Assembly (NCBI GenBank): GCA_009885445.1
Contig: VFKQ01000200.1
Location: 1-19,341, forward strand
Length of the DNA stretch: 19,341 nucleotides
Source: Anaerolineaceae bacterium
Lineage (GTDB): Bacteria > Chloroflexota > Anaerolineae > Anaerolineales > Villigracilaceae
Direction of reading: 5' to 3'
Part shown: piece by piece, positions 1 through 7,170 of the stretch
How the letters are laid out: each line of letters begins with the position of its first letter
Numbering within the stretch: position 1 is the stretch's first letter
Notes under the pieces: model-generated
Database searches by the model: none
Seen by the model: only the letters and a program-made list of their open reading frames with translations
Told to the model about the DNA's origin: nothing
Position numbers and translations under genes: made by a program

Positions 1-322
1 GCCTTATTTTGCGCAAGCCGACCTCTTCGTCCTGCCTGGCACGGGCGGACTCGCCGTGCAAGAAGCGATGTCGCATGGCCTGCCCGTCGTCGTGGCGAAA
101 GGGGACGGGACGCAGGATGACCTCGTCCGCGCGGCGAACGGCTGGCAGATTCCGCCCGAGGATTTTGACGCGCTTGTGTCCGCAATAAAAACCGCGCTGT
201 CTGACACAGCGCGGTTGCGTAGGATGGGCGAGGAGTCTTTTCGAATCGTGCGCGAGGAAATTAATATCGAGAAGATGGTCGAAGTCTTCGTCCGCGCATT
301 GAATGAGGCGGTGGTCGAGTAG
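1..322 (+). CDS. Glycosyltransferase family 4-type, C-terminal part (5' truncated by window)
   Basis: An open frame runs from base 2 to the TAG at 320-322, so the gene began before the window; the first internal Met is at 56. The visible 106 residues form the second Rossmann half of a GT-B glycosyltransferase. Near the start, ADLFVLPGTGGLAVQEAM is followed by SHGLPVVV and a GxQDDLV segment, which is the nucleotide-sugar binding region of GT4 enzymes. After that comes the usual C-terminal helix with regularly spaced Arg residues. In the typical EX7E motif the second Glu is present (QEAM) but the first position is Gly (LPGTGG); this variant occurs in some GT4 subfamilies. It probably transfers a sugar from a nucleotide donor during glycan or glycolipid assembly at the cytoplasmic membrane face. 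The acceptor cannot be told. The last codons and the stop lie in a palindromic repeat. Confidence 0.85.
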   Translation, partial: PYFAQADLFVLPGTGGLAVQEAMSHGLPVVVAKGDGTQDDLVRAANGWQIPPEDFDALVSAIKTALSDTARLRRMGEESFRIVREEINIEKMVEVFVRALNEAVVE

Positions 323-348
323 GCGTTCTTTGCCGTATCGAGACCACC
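310..348. repeat. GGTCGAGTAG-type palindromic repeat, copy 1
   Basis: GGTGGTCGAGTAGGCG at 310-325 is imperfectly complementary to GCCGTATCGAGACCACC at 332-348, with an outer 7-bp perfect stem (GGTGGTC/GACCACC). The TAG at 320-322 inside the left arm is the stop codon of the glycosyltransferase. The hairpin could also act as a transcription end or mRNA stabiliser, but no T-run follows. A second copy in opposite orientation lies at 9872-9921. Confidence 0.8.
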
Positions 349-372
349 AAGTCAAAAACTTTATCTATCACG

Positions 373-1440
373 CTACGGGTCGAGAATGATCACATTGAAG
401 GATGCGTTGGCGGGCATGGCGCTGAAGTCTTGATTAAAGATGGACCACTTGCGCTCAGCATTGTCGTACCACACGCCAATGGGAGCGGTGTTATACGTGC
501 CGCCGATTCCACCCGGGTTCCAATTGGCAGTGACAAAGACCAGGGCGTTGGGGCGTTTGTTCGCCGCGCTATTGTTGATATAGGTGTAATGAGAATCAAT
601 GTTTGCGGCGGTTGCTGTGTGCACAAAAACGCGCGCCCCGGCGGGCAGAATCATCACGTTGAATGAGGCATTCAGCGGCATCGCGGCTAGATTCTGATTA
701 TAGATGGACCATTTACTGCCGTTGTACCAAACACCGACGTTGGCATTATTGTAGGTATCGCCGGCACCGCCCGGATTCCAATTCGGTGTCACAAACACAA
801 TTGCGTTCGGGTGATTGTTCGTCAGCGGGTTGTTGATGTCGGTATGGTTCGAAGTTATGTTCCCAGCGGTGGCCGTATGCACAAAACTGGGCGTGCCTGG
901 GCCGGGAATGAGCACGTTAAACGCGGCGCTGATGGGCATAGCCGCAATATTTTGATTGAAGATCGACCATTTACTTTTTGATGTGTTGTACCATACACCC
1001 GTGGCGGCGTTGTTATAGGTTCCGCCCGACCCGCCGGGATTCCAGTTCGCGGTGATAAACACCAGCGAGTTCGGGTTGTCATTGGTCAGCGAATTATTAA
1101 TGTTGGTGTAGTTTCCCGTGGTGTTGCCGCCGCTGGCAGTGTGCACAAATTTTGCGGCAATACCCGGCACAGCTGGCACTGGCGTGTTTGTGGCAGTGGA
1201 CGTGAAAGTGGGTTTGAAGGTGGCAGTTGCCGTCCATGTGGCGCTGGCCGGCGTGGTGGCAGTGGTCGTCGGCGTTTCAGTATTCGTGGAAGTGGGCGAG
1301 GGCGTGTCGCTTGGCGCGGAGGTCTCGGTGATAAAGATGATAATCGCAGTAGCCGCCGGCGCCGGTGTGCTGAACGAAATGTTGCAAGCCAGGCTGGCGG
1401 CGATGAGTACGCTGGTTAAAACGAAAACTGGGTTTTTCAT
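373..1440 (-). CDS. Secreted lipoprotein with three tandem DUF7452-like domains
   Basis: 355 residues. The N-terminus is a lipoprotein signal peptide ending in the lipobox SLAC, with Cys19 as lipidation site. Residues ~40-92 are a Thr/Ser/Pro-rich linker typical of cell-surface proteins of Anaerolineae. Three homologous units follow at about 98-177, 186-263 and 272-352. Each begins FVHTA and contains Y/HT-I/NN, PN-hydrophobic-VFxT, NWNPGG, TYNN/T, GVWY, KWSI(F/Y)NQ, AMP and ASFNV. I associate this unit with DUF7452, which has no defined function and is found in extracellular proteins. The protein is probably membrane-anchored outside the cell as a binding or structural protein. The start has a good SD (AAGGAG six bases before ATG). 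The gene stands alone on the minus strand, convergent with the glycosyltransferase. Confidence 0.85.
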   Translation of the reverse strand: MKNPVFVLTSVLIAASLACNISFSTPAPAATAIIIFITETSAPSDTPSPTSTNTETPTTTATTPASATWTATATFKPTFTSTATNTPVPAVPGIAAKFVHTASGGNTTGNYTNINNSLTNDNPNSLVFITANWNPGGSGGTYNNAATGVWYNTSKSKWSIFNQNIAAMPISAAFNVLIPGPGTPSFVHTATAGNITSNHTDINNPLTNNHPNAIVFVTPNWNPGGAGDTYNNANVGVWYNGSKWSIYNQNLAAMPLNASFNVMILPAGARVFVHTATAANIDSHYTYINNSAANKRPNALVFVTANWNPGGIGGTYNTAPIGVWYDNAERKWSIFNQDFSAMPANASFNVIILDP

Positions 1441-1513
1441 GGATGGCTCCTTATAAAATCTGCTTTGTCAATTGTGCCATTAGACAGTACGATAAATTGC
1501 CTGCAAAAAATCC

Positions 1514-3004
1514 TCAGCCACCCCCTCCAACGCCTCCCACAATCCCGCCCTCAGTCAACTTGCGCAAATCCCCCAGCGCGGACTCAATCTCCGCGACCGT
1601 CACAGGGCGATTCTCGTCGCGATGTTTCAGCGTGCCTGCTTTTGCTTTTTCAATCGACAGTTCCTTAATCGAAACGTTCAATGCCAACGCTTCTTTCACC
1701 AGCGCCGCTCCTTGTGAATATCCGATGACGGGATTCAACGCGGTGACGATGATGGCGTTCTTCGCCAGCCAGCCCTCCGCTTTTTCGCGGTTAGCGGTCA
1801 GCCCGCTCACAGCGCGATCCGTGAACGCGTTCACCGCGCCAATCGTCACCTGCATCATCTCAAATAAATTGTGCGCCAGAATCGGCATCATCACATTTAA
1901 TTCCAACTGCCCGGCTTGCGCGGCCAGCACCACCGTCGTGTCACAGCCGATGACGTGGAACATCGCCTGGTCCAGCATCTCGGCCATCACTGGATTCACT
2001 TTCCCTGGCATGATCGACGAACCCGGCTGAACGGCGGGCAATCTGATTTCGTCGAATCCGGTTGACGGTCCCGAAGCGAGCAGACGAAAATCGTTGGCGA
2101 TGCGAATCAGCGTCAGCGCCAGAGTCCGCATCGACGCAGAAAAATCCGCCGCATCGGCCATCGATTGCATGCTCTCAAATAAATTATCCGACTGTGTGAA
2201 TTGCAAGCCGGTCAACGCGGACAGTTTGTCGACCATCCGCGCATGATACTCGGGGTGCGCGTTCAGCCCCGAGCCGACGGCGGTTCCGCCGATCCCGAGC
2301 CGCCTCAACCCGTCAGCGGACCTGCGCACACGAAGTGCGTCGCGCTCCACAGCCTTCGCGTACGCCGAAAATTCCTGGCCGAGACGCACGGGCACTGCGT
2401 CCTGCAAATGTGTGCGGCCCGATTTGACGACTTCATCAAACTCGCGCGCTTTTGCTTCGAGCGCATCTTGTAAATTTTTCAGCGCGATTGAAAGTTCGTC
2501 CAGCCGCCACAACGCGCCGAGACGAATCGACGTGGGAATCACGTCGTTCGTAGATTGCGCCATGTTCACATGATCGTTCGGGTGCACATAATACTTGCCC
2601 AACGCGCCGCCCAAAATTTCGGTCGCGCGATTGGCGATGACTTCGTTCGCGTTCATGTTATGACTCGTCCCCGCGCCCGCCTGAAACGGCTCGACGACAA
2701 ATTCAGCATCCCACTTTCCGTCCATCACTTCAGCGGCGGCCTGCGCAATAGACTCGGCCAGTTGCTTCGCGCTGAAATGTTTGCCGTCCACATCGCGGTC
2801 ATTGAAAAGTCCCAACTCAAAATTCACCAGCGCCGCCGCGCGCTTCACCGCCGCAATCGACCAGATAAACGCGCGCCACGGACGCAATCCGCTGATCGGA
2901 AAATTGTCCACCGCGCGCTGAGTCTGTGCGCCGTAATATGCCGAAGCGGGGACGTTTAATTCGCCGAGCGAATCTTTTTCTTTGCGAAAGGTTTTTGTGT
3001 TCAT
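1514..3004 (-). CDS. Aspartase/fumarase-superfamily lyase, aspartate ammonia-lyase-like
   Basis: 496 residues, slightly longer than FumC or AspA of E. coli. The superfamily signature GSSIMPGKVNPV is at ~328-339 and supplies the catalytic Ser loop. Other conserved segments are GTSHNMNANEV (~112-122), HPNDHVNMAQSTND (~141-154), SGRTHLQDAVP (~195-205) and GTAVGSGLN (~240-248). The family converts aspartate to fumarate plus ammonia, or malate to fumarate, in the cytoplasm. QSTND (fumarases usually have QSSND), LQDAVP and AAQAGQLELNVMMP favour aspartase, while GSSIMPGKVNP and the HPEY segment also occur in fumarases. Substrate is therefore not certain. The tail is an odd run of Gly and Val (ends GGVGGGG). 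The start is supported by GGAG eight bases upstream, and a TAAAAT box lies at 3025-3030 on the same strand. Confidence 0.88.
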   Translation of the reverse strand: MNTKTFRKEKDSLGELNVPASAYYGAQTQRAVDNFPISGLRPWRAFIWSIAAVKRAAALVNFELGLFNDRDVDGKHFSAKQLAESIAQAAAEVMDGKWDAEFVVEPFQAGAGTSHNMNANEVIANRATEILGGALGKYYVHPNDHVNMAQSTNDVIPTSIRLGALWRLDELSIALKNLQDALEAKAREFDEVVKSGRTHLQDAVPVRLGQEFSAYAKAVERDALRVRRSADGLRRLGIGGTAVGSGLNAHPEYHARMVDKLSALTGLQFTQSDNLFESMQSMADAADFSASMRTLALTLIRIANDFRLLASGPSTGFDEIRLPAVQPGSSIMPGKVNPVMAEMLDQAMFHVIGCDTTVVLAAQAGQLELNVMMPILAHNLFEMMQVTIGAVNAFTDRAVSGLTANREKAEGWLAKNAIIVTALNPVIGYSQGAALVKEALALNVSIKELSIEKAKAGTLKHRDENRPVTVAEIESALGDLRKLTEGGIVGGVGGGG

Positions 3005-3150
3005 GCTGGCTCCAATGTTTTTCTATTTTACACCTTCCTATGCTGGCGTTCATCCGCCCGCGCCGACTCGCCCCCGTGCAGTCTCACGCCGCGCGCCTCC
3101 AACATCCATTCACGAATCACCATCCTCCATTAACCATCCCCCATTCACTA

Positions 3151-3199
3151 TTCTCTTCTCTCTTCTCTCTTCTCTCTGCTCTCTGCTCCCTTCCTCCCT
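3151..3199. repeat. Polypyrimidine tract with TTCTCTC repeats
   Basis: About 49 bases of the + strand are C or T except two G residues. The first part repeats the unit TCTCTTC. It lies in the 208-bp divergent spacer between the lyase gene and the DUF389-like gene, directly upstream of the -10 box of the latter. It is preceded by short CCATT-type repeats (about 3103-3150). It is not coding; the start assigned to the DUF389-like gene lies downstream of it. Confidence 0.7.
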
Positions 3200-3205
3200 T
3201 ATAAT
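3200..3205 (+). promoter_or_regulatory. -10 box (TATAAT) for the DUF389-like gene, probably leaderless
   Basis: A perfect TATAAT ends eight bases before the ATG at 3213, so initiation is expected within a base or so of the A of ATG. No Shine-Dalgarno sequence fits between them. No -35 element is recognisable in the polypyrimidine tract upstream. Confidence 0.6.
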
Positions 3206-3212
3206 ATCCTCA

Positions 3213-4496
3213 ATGTCCGACGACTCCTTCCCTCCCTACGACCCTCAACAACAACCCGTGCAACGCGCCCGCCGACGTCGCGCGCGCCGCAACTTCTTCC
3301 CCGCAGACGCCGAGGGACAAGACGCGATGCTCGCCGAACTCTCGCGCCGCGCGTATCCCTCGTATGAACTTTATGTTTTTTCATTTCTGTGCGCCGTCAT
3401 CCTCGCCGCCGGCTTCGCCTTCGACTCACAAGCCCTGCTCATTTTCGGCGCACTCACCGCACCCACACTCACAGCCTGGGTCGGACTCAGCCTGGCCACC
3501 CTCACCGGCCCCATTCGATTCTTCGGCCAAACATTCACTGCCATCCTCGTCAGCGTATTAATTGTTTTGATCATCGGTTTTCTGGCTGGCTTTGCCTCGC
3601 TCCCTTTTCAACCCATCACGCTCAACGAGGTCTATCACCACTCGCGATTGTGGTGGCCCGACTTGCTCGTGCTGGCCATCGGCGCAGTGCTCACCACCGT
3701 CACCTTCGTGCGCACCGAGAGTCGCCCCGCATTACAAAGCGCACTGCTCGCCTACGAATTTTATCTGCCCATCTCCGCCGCGGGCTTCGGCCTCGGCGCG
3801 GGCCTCATCGGCGTTTGGCCCGAAGCCGTGCTGGTCTTCCTCGTCTACTTTGCCTGGGCCACCTTCTTCGGCCTCGTCACCCTGCTCCTCCTGCGCTTCC
3901 GTCCGCTCGCCATCGGCAACTTTTTTTTCAGCGCTTCCATTTTCGTTTTGATTCTAATTTTGCTGGCCAACTTTTTAGGACTGACCGACCTGGTTAAAGG
4001 AATCGTCTTCGGACCTCCGCCCGCCGCGGCCGCTCTCAGCACCTCGACTCCGCCTCAGTCCGCGCTCGCAACGGGCACGCCCACCCCCAGCCTGACTCCC
4101 AGCCCGAGCCGCACAGCCTCCGCCACCCCCAGCATAGACTCCGTCCCGCCCACTCTGCTCGGCGGCGACGTCACTTTCCCCGCCACAGAAACACCTGTCC
4201 CTTCGGCCACATTTGAACCCACGCCCGTCTATGCCAAGATAGCCTCCATCTCTGGCGGGGGCGCGTTCATGCGCAAAACCCCGGGCGGAGAATTTTTGAC
4301 CACCCTCGAAAACGGCGTACTCGTTGAAGTGCTCGGCGAAACCGCCGAAGCCAACGGCGTCACATGGATAAAAATAGCCGCCATCAAAAACGGACTGCGC
4401 ATGGAAGGCTGGATCATCCAATCGGCGCTGATCTTTGCCACGCCGGTGGTCAACTGGCAACCCTCGTCCACGCCCGCGTTTACGCCGACGCAATAA
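3213..4496 (+). CDS. DUF389-like polytopic membrane protein with C-terminal SH3-like domain
   Basis: 427 residues from ATG 3213. The open frame continues upstream to 2982, but that extension crosses the polypyrimidine tract and translates to low-complexity sequence, and the TATAAT at 3200-3205 sits inside it, so 3213 is preferred. The N-terminus is cytoplasmic and basic (RARRRRARR). About six or seven hydrophobic segments lie between ~52 and 258. The part around SQALLIFGALTAPTLTAWVGLSL resembles the DUF389 core. A Ser/Thr/Pro linker (~271-340) leads to a bacterial SH3-like domain (~341-415), with AKIASISGGGAFMRKTPGG and GVLVEVLGE and a WIKI strand. SH3 domains of this type bind cell-wall or surface polymers, so the tail is likely outside the membrane. 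Function unknown; transport or envelope sensing are guesses. Confidence 0.75.
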   Translation: MSDDSFPPYDPQQQPVQRARRRRARRNFFPADAEGQDAMLAELSRRAYPSYELYVFSFLCAVILAAGFAFDSQALLIFGALTAPTLTAWVGLSLATLTGPIRFFGQTFTAILVSVLIVLIIGFLAGFASLPFQPITLNEVYHHSRLWWPDLLVLAIGAVLTTVTFVRTESRPALQSALLAYEFYLPISAAGFGLGAGLIGVWPEAVLVFLVYFAWATFFGLVTLLLLRFRPLAIGNFFFSASIFVLILILLANFLGLTDLVKGIVFGPPPAAAALSTSTPPQSALATGTPTPSLTPSPSRTASATPSIDSVPPTLLGGDVTFPATETPVPSATFEPTPVYAKIASISGGGAFMRKTPGGEFLTTLENGVLVEVLGETAEANGVTWIKIAAIKNGLRMEGWIIQSALIFATPVVNWQPSSTPAFTPTQ

Positions 4497-4501
4497 TTAA
4501 T

Positions 4502-4536
4502 ATCGTAGGGGCACGGCGCCGCCGTGCCCCTACGAT
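4502..4536. repeat. Near-perfect hairpin, GTAGGGGCACGGC type
   Basis: Arms of 17 bp (ATCGTAGGGGCACGGCG at 4502-4518 and its exact complement at 4520-4536) flank a single C. The hairpin starts five bases after the stop of the DUF389-like gene and ends just before the SD of the phosphohexomutase. No T-run follows, so it is more like a mobile palindromic repeat or mRNA-processing hairpin than a classical terminator. Similar GTAGGGGC/GCCCCTAC palindromes are common interspersed repeats in Chloroflexota and cyanobacteria (general knowledge). Confidence 0.85.
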
Positions 4537-4556
4537 TCGTTCAGGAGAATCGATTC

Positions 4557-6017
4557 ATGCCCATCCATTTCGGCACTGACGGCTGGCGCGCCGTCATCTC
4601 AGACAGTTTCACCTTCGACAATTTACGCATGGTCGCGCAGGCCATCGCGGACGCGGTGGCCTCTGAACATTGGACCAAGCCTGTTAATGGCGAACCCGCT
4701 CAAGGCGCGGAAAGAATCGTGGTCGGCTACGACACGCGCTTTTTGTCGGACAGATTCGCGGGGGAGGTGGCGCGTGTCCTCGCCGCGAACGGATTCCAAG
4801 TGCACCTCGCCCAATCCGATTCGCCGACGCCGGCCATTTCGTATGCGGTGAAAAATCTCGGCGCGGTGGGCGGCGTGATGATTACGGCTTCGCACAATGC
4901 GCCGCGTTACAACGGCGTGAAGTTGAAGGGCGCGTTTGGCGGATCGGCCCTGCCCGAGCAATGCCGCCGCGTCGAAGTTTATATCAACGACAACGAGGAG
5001 CAGGCGCGCGGTCCAAACCTGATGGATTTTAAAAAGGCGCGCGACATGGGCTTGATTCAAAAATTTAATCCACTGCCCGCCTATTACGATCATCTGCGTA
5101 CATTGATTCACAGTGACGTCATCGCCGAATTCCCAATGCGCTTTGTCGTAGACTCAATGTACGGCTCAGGGCGTGGTGTGATTAAAGGATTCTTGCAGGG
5201 CACGGGCAGTGAGATCGCCGAGATTCGCAACGAGATGAATCCGGGCTTCGGCGGAATCCACCCCGAGCCGATTGCCAAAAATTTGGGCGCGCTGGCCTCC
5301 GCCATCAGTGCGGGCATGGGCAACTTCGGCTTGGTCACTGACGGCGACGCGGACCGCATCGGCGCAATGGACGAGCGCGGCAACTTCGTGGACCCGCATA
5401 AAATTATGGCGCTGGCTTTGAAATATTTGGTGGAAGTGCGCGGCATGAGCGGCGCGGTGGTGCGCACTGTTTCGACGACGCGCATGATTGACCGACTCGC
5501 AAAACGTTACGGACTCACTTTGCACGAAACACCCGTCGGCTTTAATCACATTGCGGATTTGATGATGAGCGAAGATGTGTTGATTGGCGGCGAAGAATCG
5601 GGCGGCATTTCGTTTAAGGGGCACATCCCCGAAGGTGACGGCCCCATCATGGGACTCTTGCTGGTCGAGATGATTGCCTCCGCGAAGAAGTCGCTCAATG
5701 AAATGGTCAATGATTTACTCAAAGATGTTGGCCCCGCGCACTACGAGCGCACCGACATTCGACTGAGTCGTCCGGTGGCGAAAGCCGAAATGACGGACAT
5801 GCTGACGAAGCAGGCGCCCGCCGAAATTGGCGGCCAGCGCGTCGATGAGATTAGTCAGCGTGACGGCGTGAAATACATCCTGGCCGATGACTCGTGGTTG
5901 TTGATTCGTCCCTCGGGCACCGAACCCGTTTTGCGAGTCTACGCCGAGGGCCGCACTCCGGAAATGGTGAAGGATTTGCTGGGTTATGGCGAGAAGGTTG
6001 CCGAGCGCGTGGTTTGA
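4557..6017 (+). CDS. Phosphoglucomutase/phosphomannomutase family protein
   Basis: 486 residues from ATG 4557. This start is chosen over an in-frame ATG at 4524 because AGGAG lies at 4543-4547 and the N-terminus then matches the family (IHFGTDGWRA). All alpha-D-phosphohexomutase motifs are present: phosphoserine loop TASHN (Ser112), metal-binding loop DGDADR (262-267), sugar-specificity loop GEESGG (345-350) and phosphate-binding RPSGTEP (451-457). It interconverts hexose 6- and 1-phosphates through a bisphosphate intermediate, feeding nucleotide-sugar and glycogen pathways in the cytoplasm. Whether glucose, mannose or glucosamine phosphate is the main substrate cannot be settled; GEESGG is compatible with the PGM/PMM type. 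Confidence 0.93.
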   Translation: MPIHFGTDGWRAVISDSFTFDNLRMVAQAIADAVASEHWTKPVNGEPAQGAERIVVGYDTRFLSDRFAGEVARVLAANGFQVHLAQSDSPTPAISYAVKNLGAVGGVMITASHNAPRYNGVKLKGAFGGSALPEQCRRVEVYINDNEEQARGPNLMDFKKARDMGLIQKFNPLPAYYDHLRTLIHSDVIAEFPMRFVVDSMYGSGRGVIKGFLQGTGSEIAEIRNEMNPGFGGIHPEPIAKNLGALASAISAGMGNFGLVTDGDADRIGAMDERGNFVDPHKIMALALKYLVEVRGMSGAVVRTVSTTRMIDRLAKRYGLTLHETPVGFNHIADLMMSEDVLIGGEESGGISFKGHIPEGDGPIMGLLLVEMIASAKKSLNEMVNDLLKDVGPAHYERTDIRLSRPVAKAEMTDMLTKQAPAEIGGQRVDEISQRDGVKYILADDSWLLIRPSGTEPVLRVYAEGRTPEMVKDLLGYGEKVAERVV

Positions 6018-6058
6018 AATCGACCGTGTCGCTGTGCACAAATTCTTTTATCCGCTAA

Positions 6059-6172
6059 TCTCAATACCTTTGCCAATTATGGACAGTCGGCATCCTCAGC
6101 GGGATATTGCTGTATTCATATTTGTTTTTTGCGGGTCGCGAGAAACGCAAACCGGAATATCGCTGGTCGTAA
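6059..6172 (+). pseudogene. Possible remnant: C-terminal transmembrane fragment without a start
   Basis: In the 290-bp spacer after the phosphohexomutase a 37-codon frame encodes a hydrophobic stretch (VGILSGILLYSYLFFAGR) followed by a basic tail (EKRKPEYRWS) and TAA at 6170-6172. It looks like the last membrane helix and cytoplasmic tail of a larger protein, or a tiny single-helix subunit. There is no ATG or GTG in the frame, and a stop precedes it at 6056-6058. A terminator hairpin follows 10 bases later, as expected behind a gene. Identity unknown. Confidence 0.3.
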
Positions 6173-6182
6173 AAATCGGTAA

Positions 6183-6212
6183 CGCGACACGCCTAGCGTG
6201 TCGCGCGTTTTT
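6183..6212 (+). terminator. Rho-independent-type terminator, CGCGACACGC stem
   Basis: A perfect 10-bp stem (CGCGACACGC at 6183-6192, GCGTGTCGCG at 6196-6205) with loop CTA is followed by CG and five T. It lies downstream of the phosphohexomutase and the possible remnant gene on +. Its GCGACAC/GTGTCGC arms resemble the palindrome at 8454-8471, so it may also be a member of a repeat family. Confidence 0.75.
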
Positions 6213-6269
6213 GCACTGACAACATAAATGTCGCGTACCAAAAAACATATCGCCGCGAATAATCAGGAT

Positions 6270-6310
6270 GGGGATGAACTATCAAACTACGAAACTAAAA
6301 AACCGAACTA
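6270..6310 (-). repeat. TAGTT...TTTGATAGTT AT-rich repeat, copy 1
   Basis: Read on the minus strand, this stretch starts TAGTTCGGTTTTTTAGTTTC and ends GTAGTTTGATAGTTCATCCC. The first three bases are the TAG stop codon of the membrane protein gene. The same TAGTT start and TTTGATAGTT end recur at 8477-8501, where they again provide the TAG stop of an unrelated gene (DUF58). Confidence 0.55.
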
Positions 6311-7141
6311 AATGGCCGAGCGTGCAGGCTGTAGAAGATACACGCCCATGCCCAGCAGAATTAACGGCGCTACCACAACAATATAACCGAAGGGCGTTGG
6401 CGGTTGGATGCTGGCGAAATCGAGACCGAGCGCCAGGATTCCCGCCACGCCAAAAGTACACATGCCCATAGCGGGGATGCCCACCTGCCGCCAGCGCGAG
6501 GAGGTAGAAATGATCCAGGCGGCGATTCCAAGCCCCACCATCGGTGAGGCAAATAAACGCGCGGTCAGGTTGGTCAACGTGCCCTGCGGCTCAAACCACA
6601 GCCAGCTTCCATTCTTTCCAAGCACAAAGAAGCCGATTCCCAAGATGATAAAGAGCACACTGATGAAACGAAAGGTTAACTTACCACTGGCTCCCATATT
6701 TAAACCCGCGTCGCCGCGCAGGAATGGATGGCTGGTCGTCACTGCTGAACCAAGTGATGATCCACGTAAGACAGCGAGTCCCAGCGCGATGAGACTAATC
6801 GCTCCGCCACCAAAATAATTCCAGGTGGTTGGCGAACGCAAGTCGAACTGGTAGAAGTGCACAAAACCCGCCGCCAACTGCAAAACGCGGTAGGCAAATA
6901 TCATTATCATCGGCAGGCGCGCGGCAGAGAAACGATTGAACCAAACAGACAGTAGTGCCAGCGGCACCGAGACCAACGTGCTGGCTCCGAGCAATCGAGC
7001 TGTGACGGCCGTCATCGGCCACGGCCACATCTCGGTGATCGAGGCTGGGTCAACCAGCAAGCGCAGGCCGAAGGCCAGTTGCATGAGGCCGCTTACAACG
7101 AGAACGATTTTCACCCAAAGCGGAAGAGTTCGGTCAGACAT
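6308..7141 (-). CDS. Polytopic membrane protein with internal duplication, function unknown
   Basis: 277 residues from ATG 7141. This start is chosen because AAAGGAG lies six bases upstream; a further in-frame ATG at 7174 lies before this SD and overlaps the preceding gene. About eight hydrophobic segments are visible. The two halves look homologous: residues ~8-95 and ~155-240 each hold a TM pair around a T-A-R-L motif (TARLLGAS at 47-54, TARLFASP at 193-200), followed by a TM, a basic loop (FNRFSAAR; SSRWRQVG) and another TM. This suggests an ancient gene duplication. It is the last gene of the operon with the acyltransferase (29-bp gap) and the small membrane protein. I do not recognise a named family. 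Confidence 0.75.
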   Translation of the reverse strand: MSDRTLPLWVKIVLVVSGLMQLAFGLRLLVDPASITEMWPWPMTAVTARLLGASTLVSVPLALLSVWFNRFSAARLPMIMIFAYRVLQLAAGFVHFYQFDLRSPTTWNYFGGGAISLIALGLAVLRGSSLGSAVTTSHPFLRGDAGLNMGASGKLTFRFISVLFIILGIGFFVLGKNGSWLWFEPQGTLTNLTARLFASPMVGLGIAAWIISTSSRWRQVGIPAMGMCTFGVAGILALGLDFASIQPPTPFGYIVVVAPLILLGMGVYLLQPARSAI

Positions 7142-7170
7142 GGTTGTCTCCTTTGGTGTTCGAATGGCTT

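Noticed and set aside
1118..1456. Plus-strand ORF of 112 codons opposite the lipoprotein
   Set aside because: Val/Gly-rich translation is the antisense of the Thr/Pro linker; no SD and no motif.
2982..3212. N-terminal extension of the DUF389-like protein
   Set aside because: It is open but crosses low-complexity CCATT and polypyrimidine repeats and overlaps the lyase start; a TATAAT sits just before ATG 3213.
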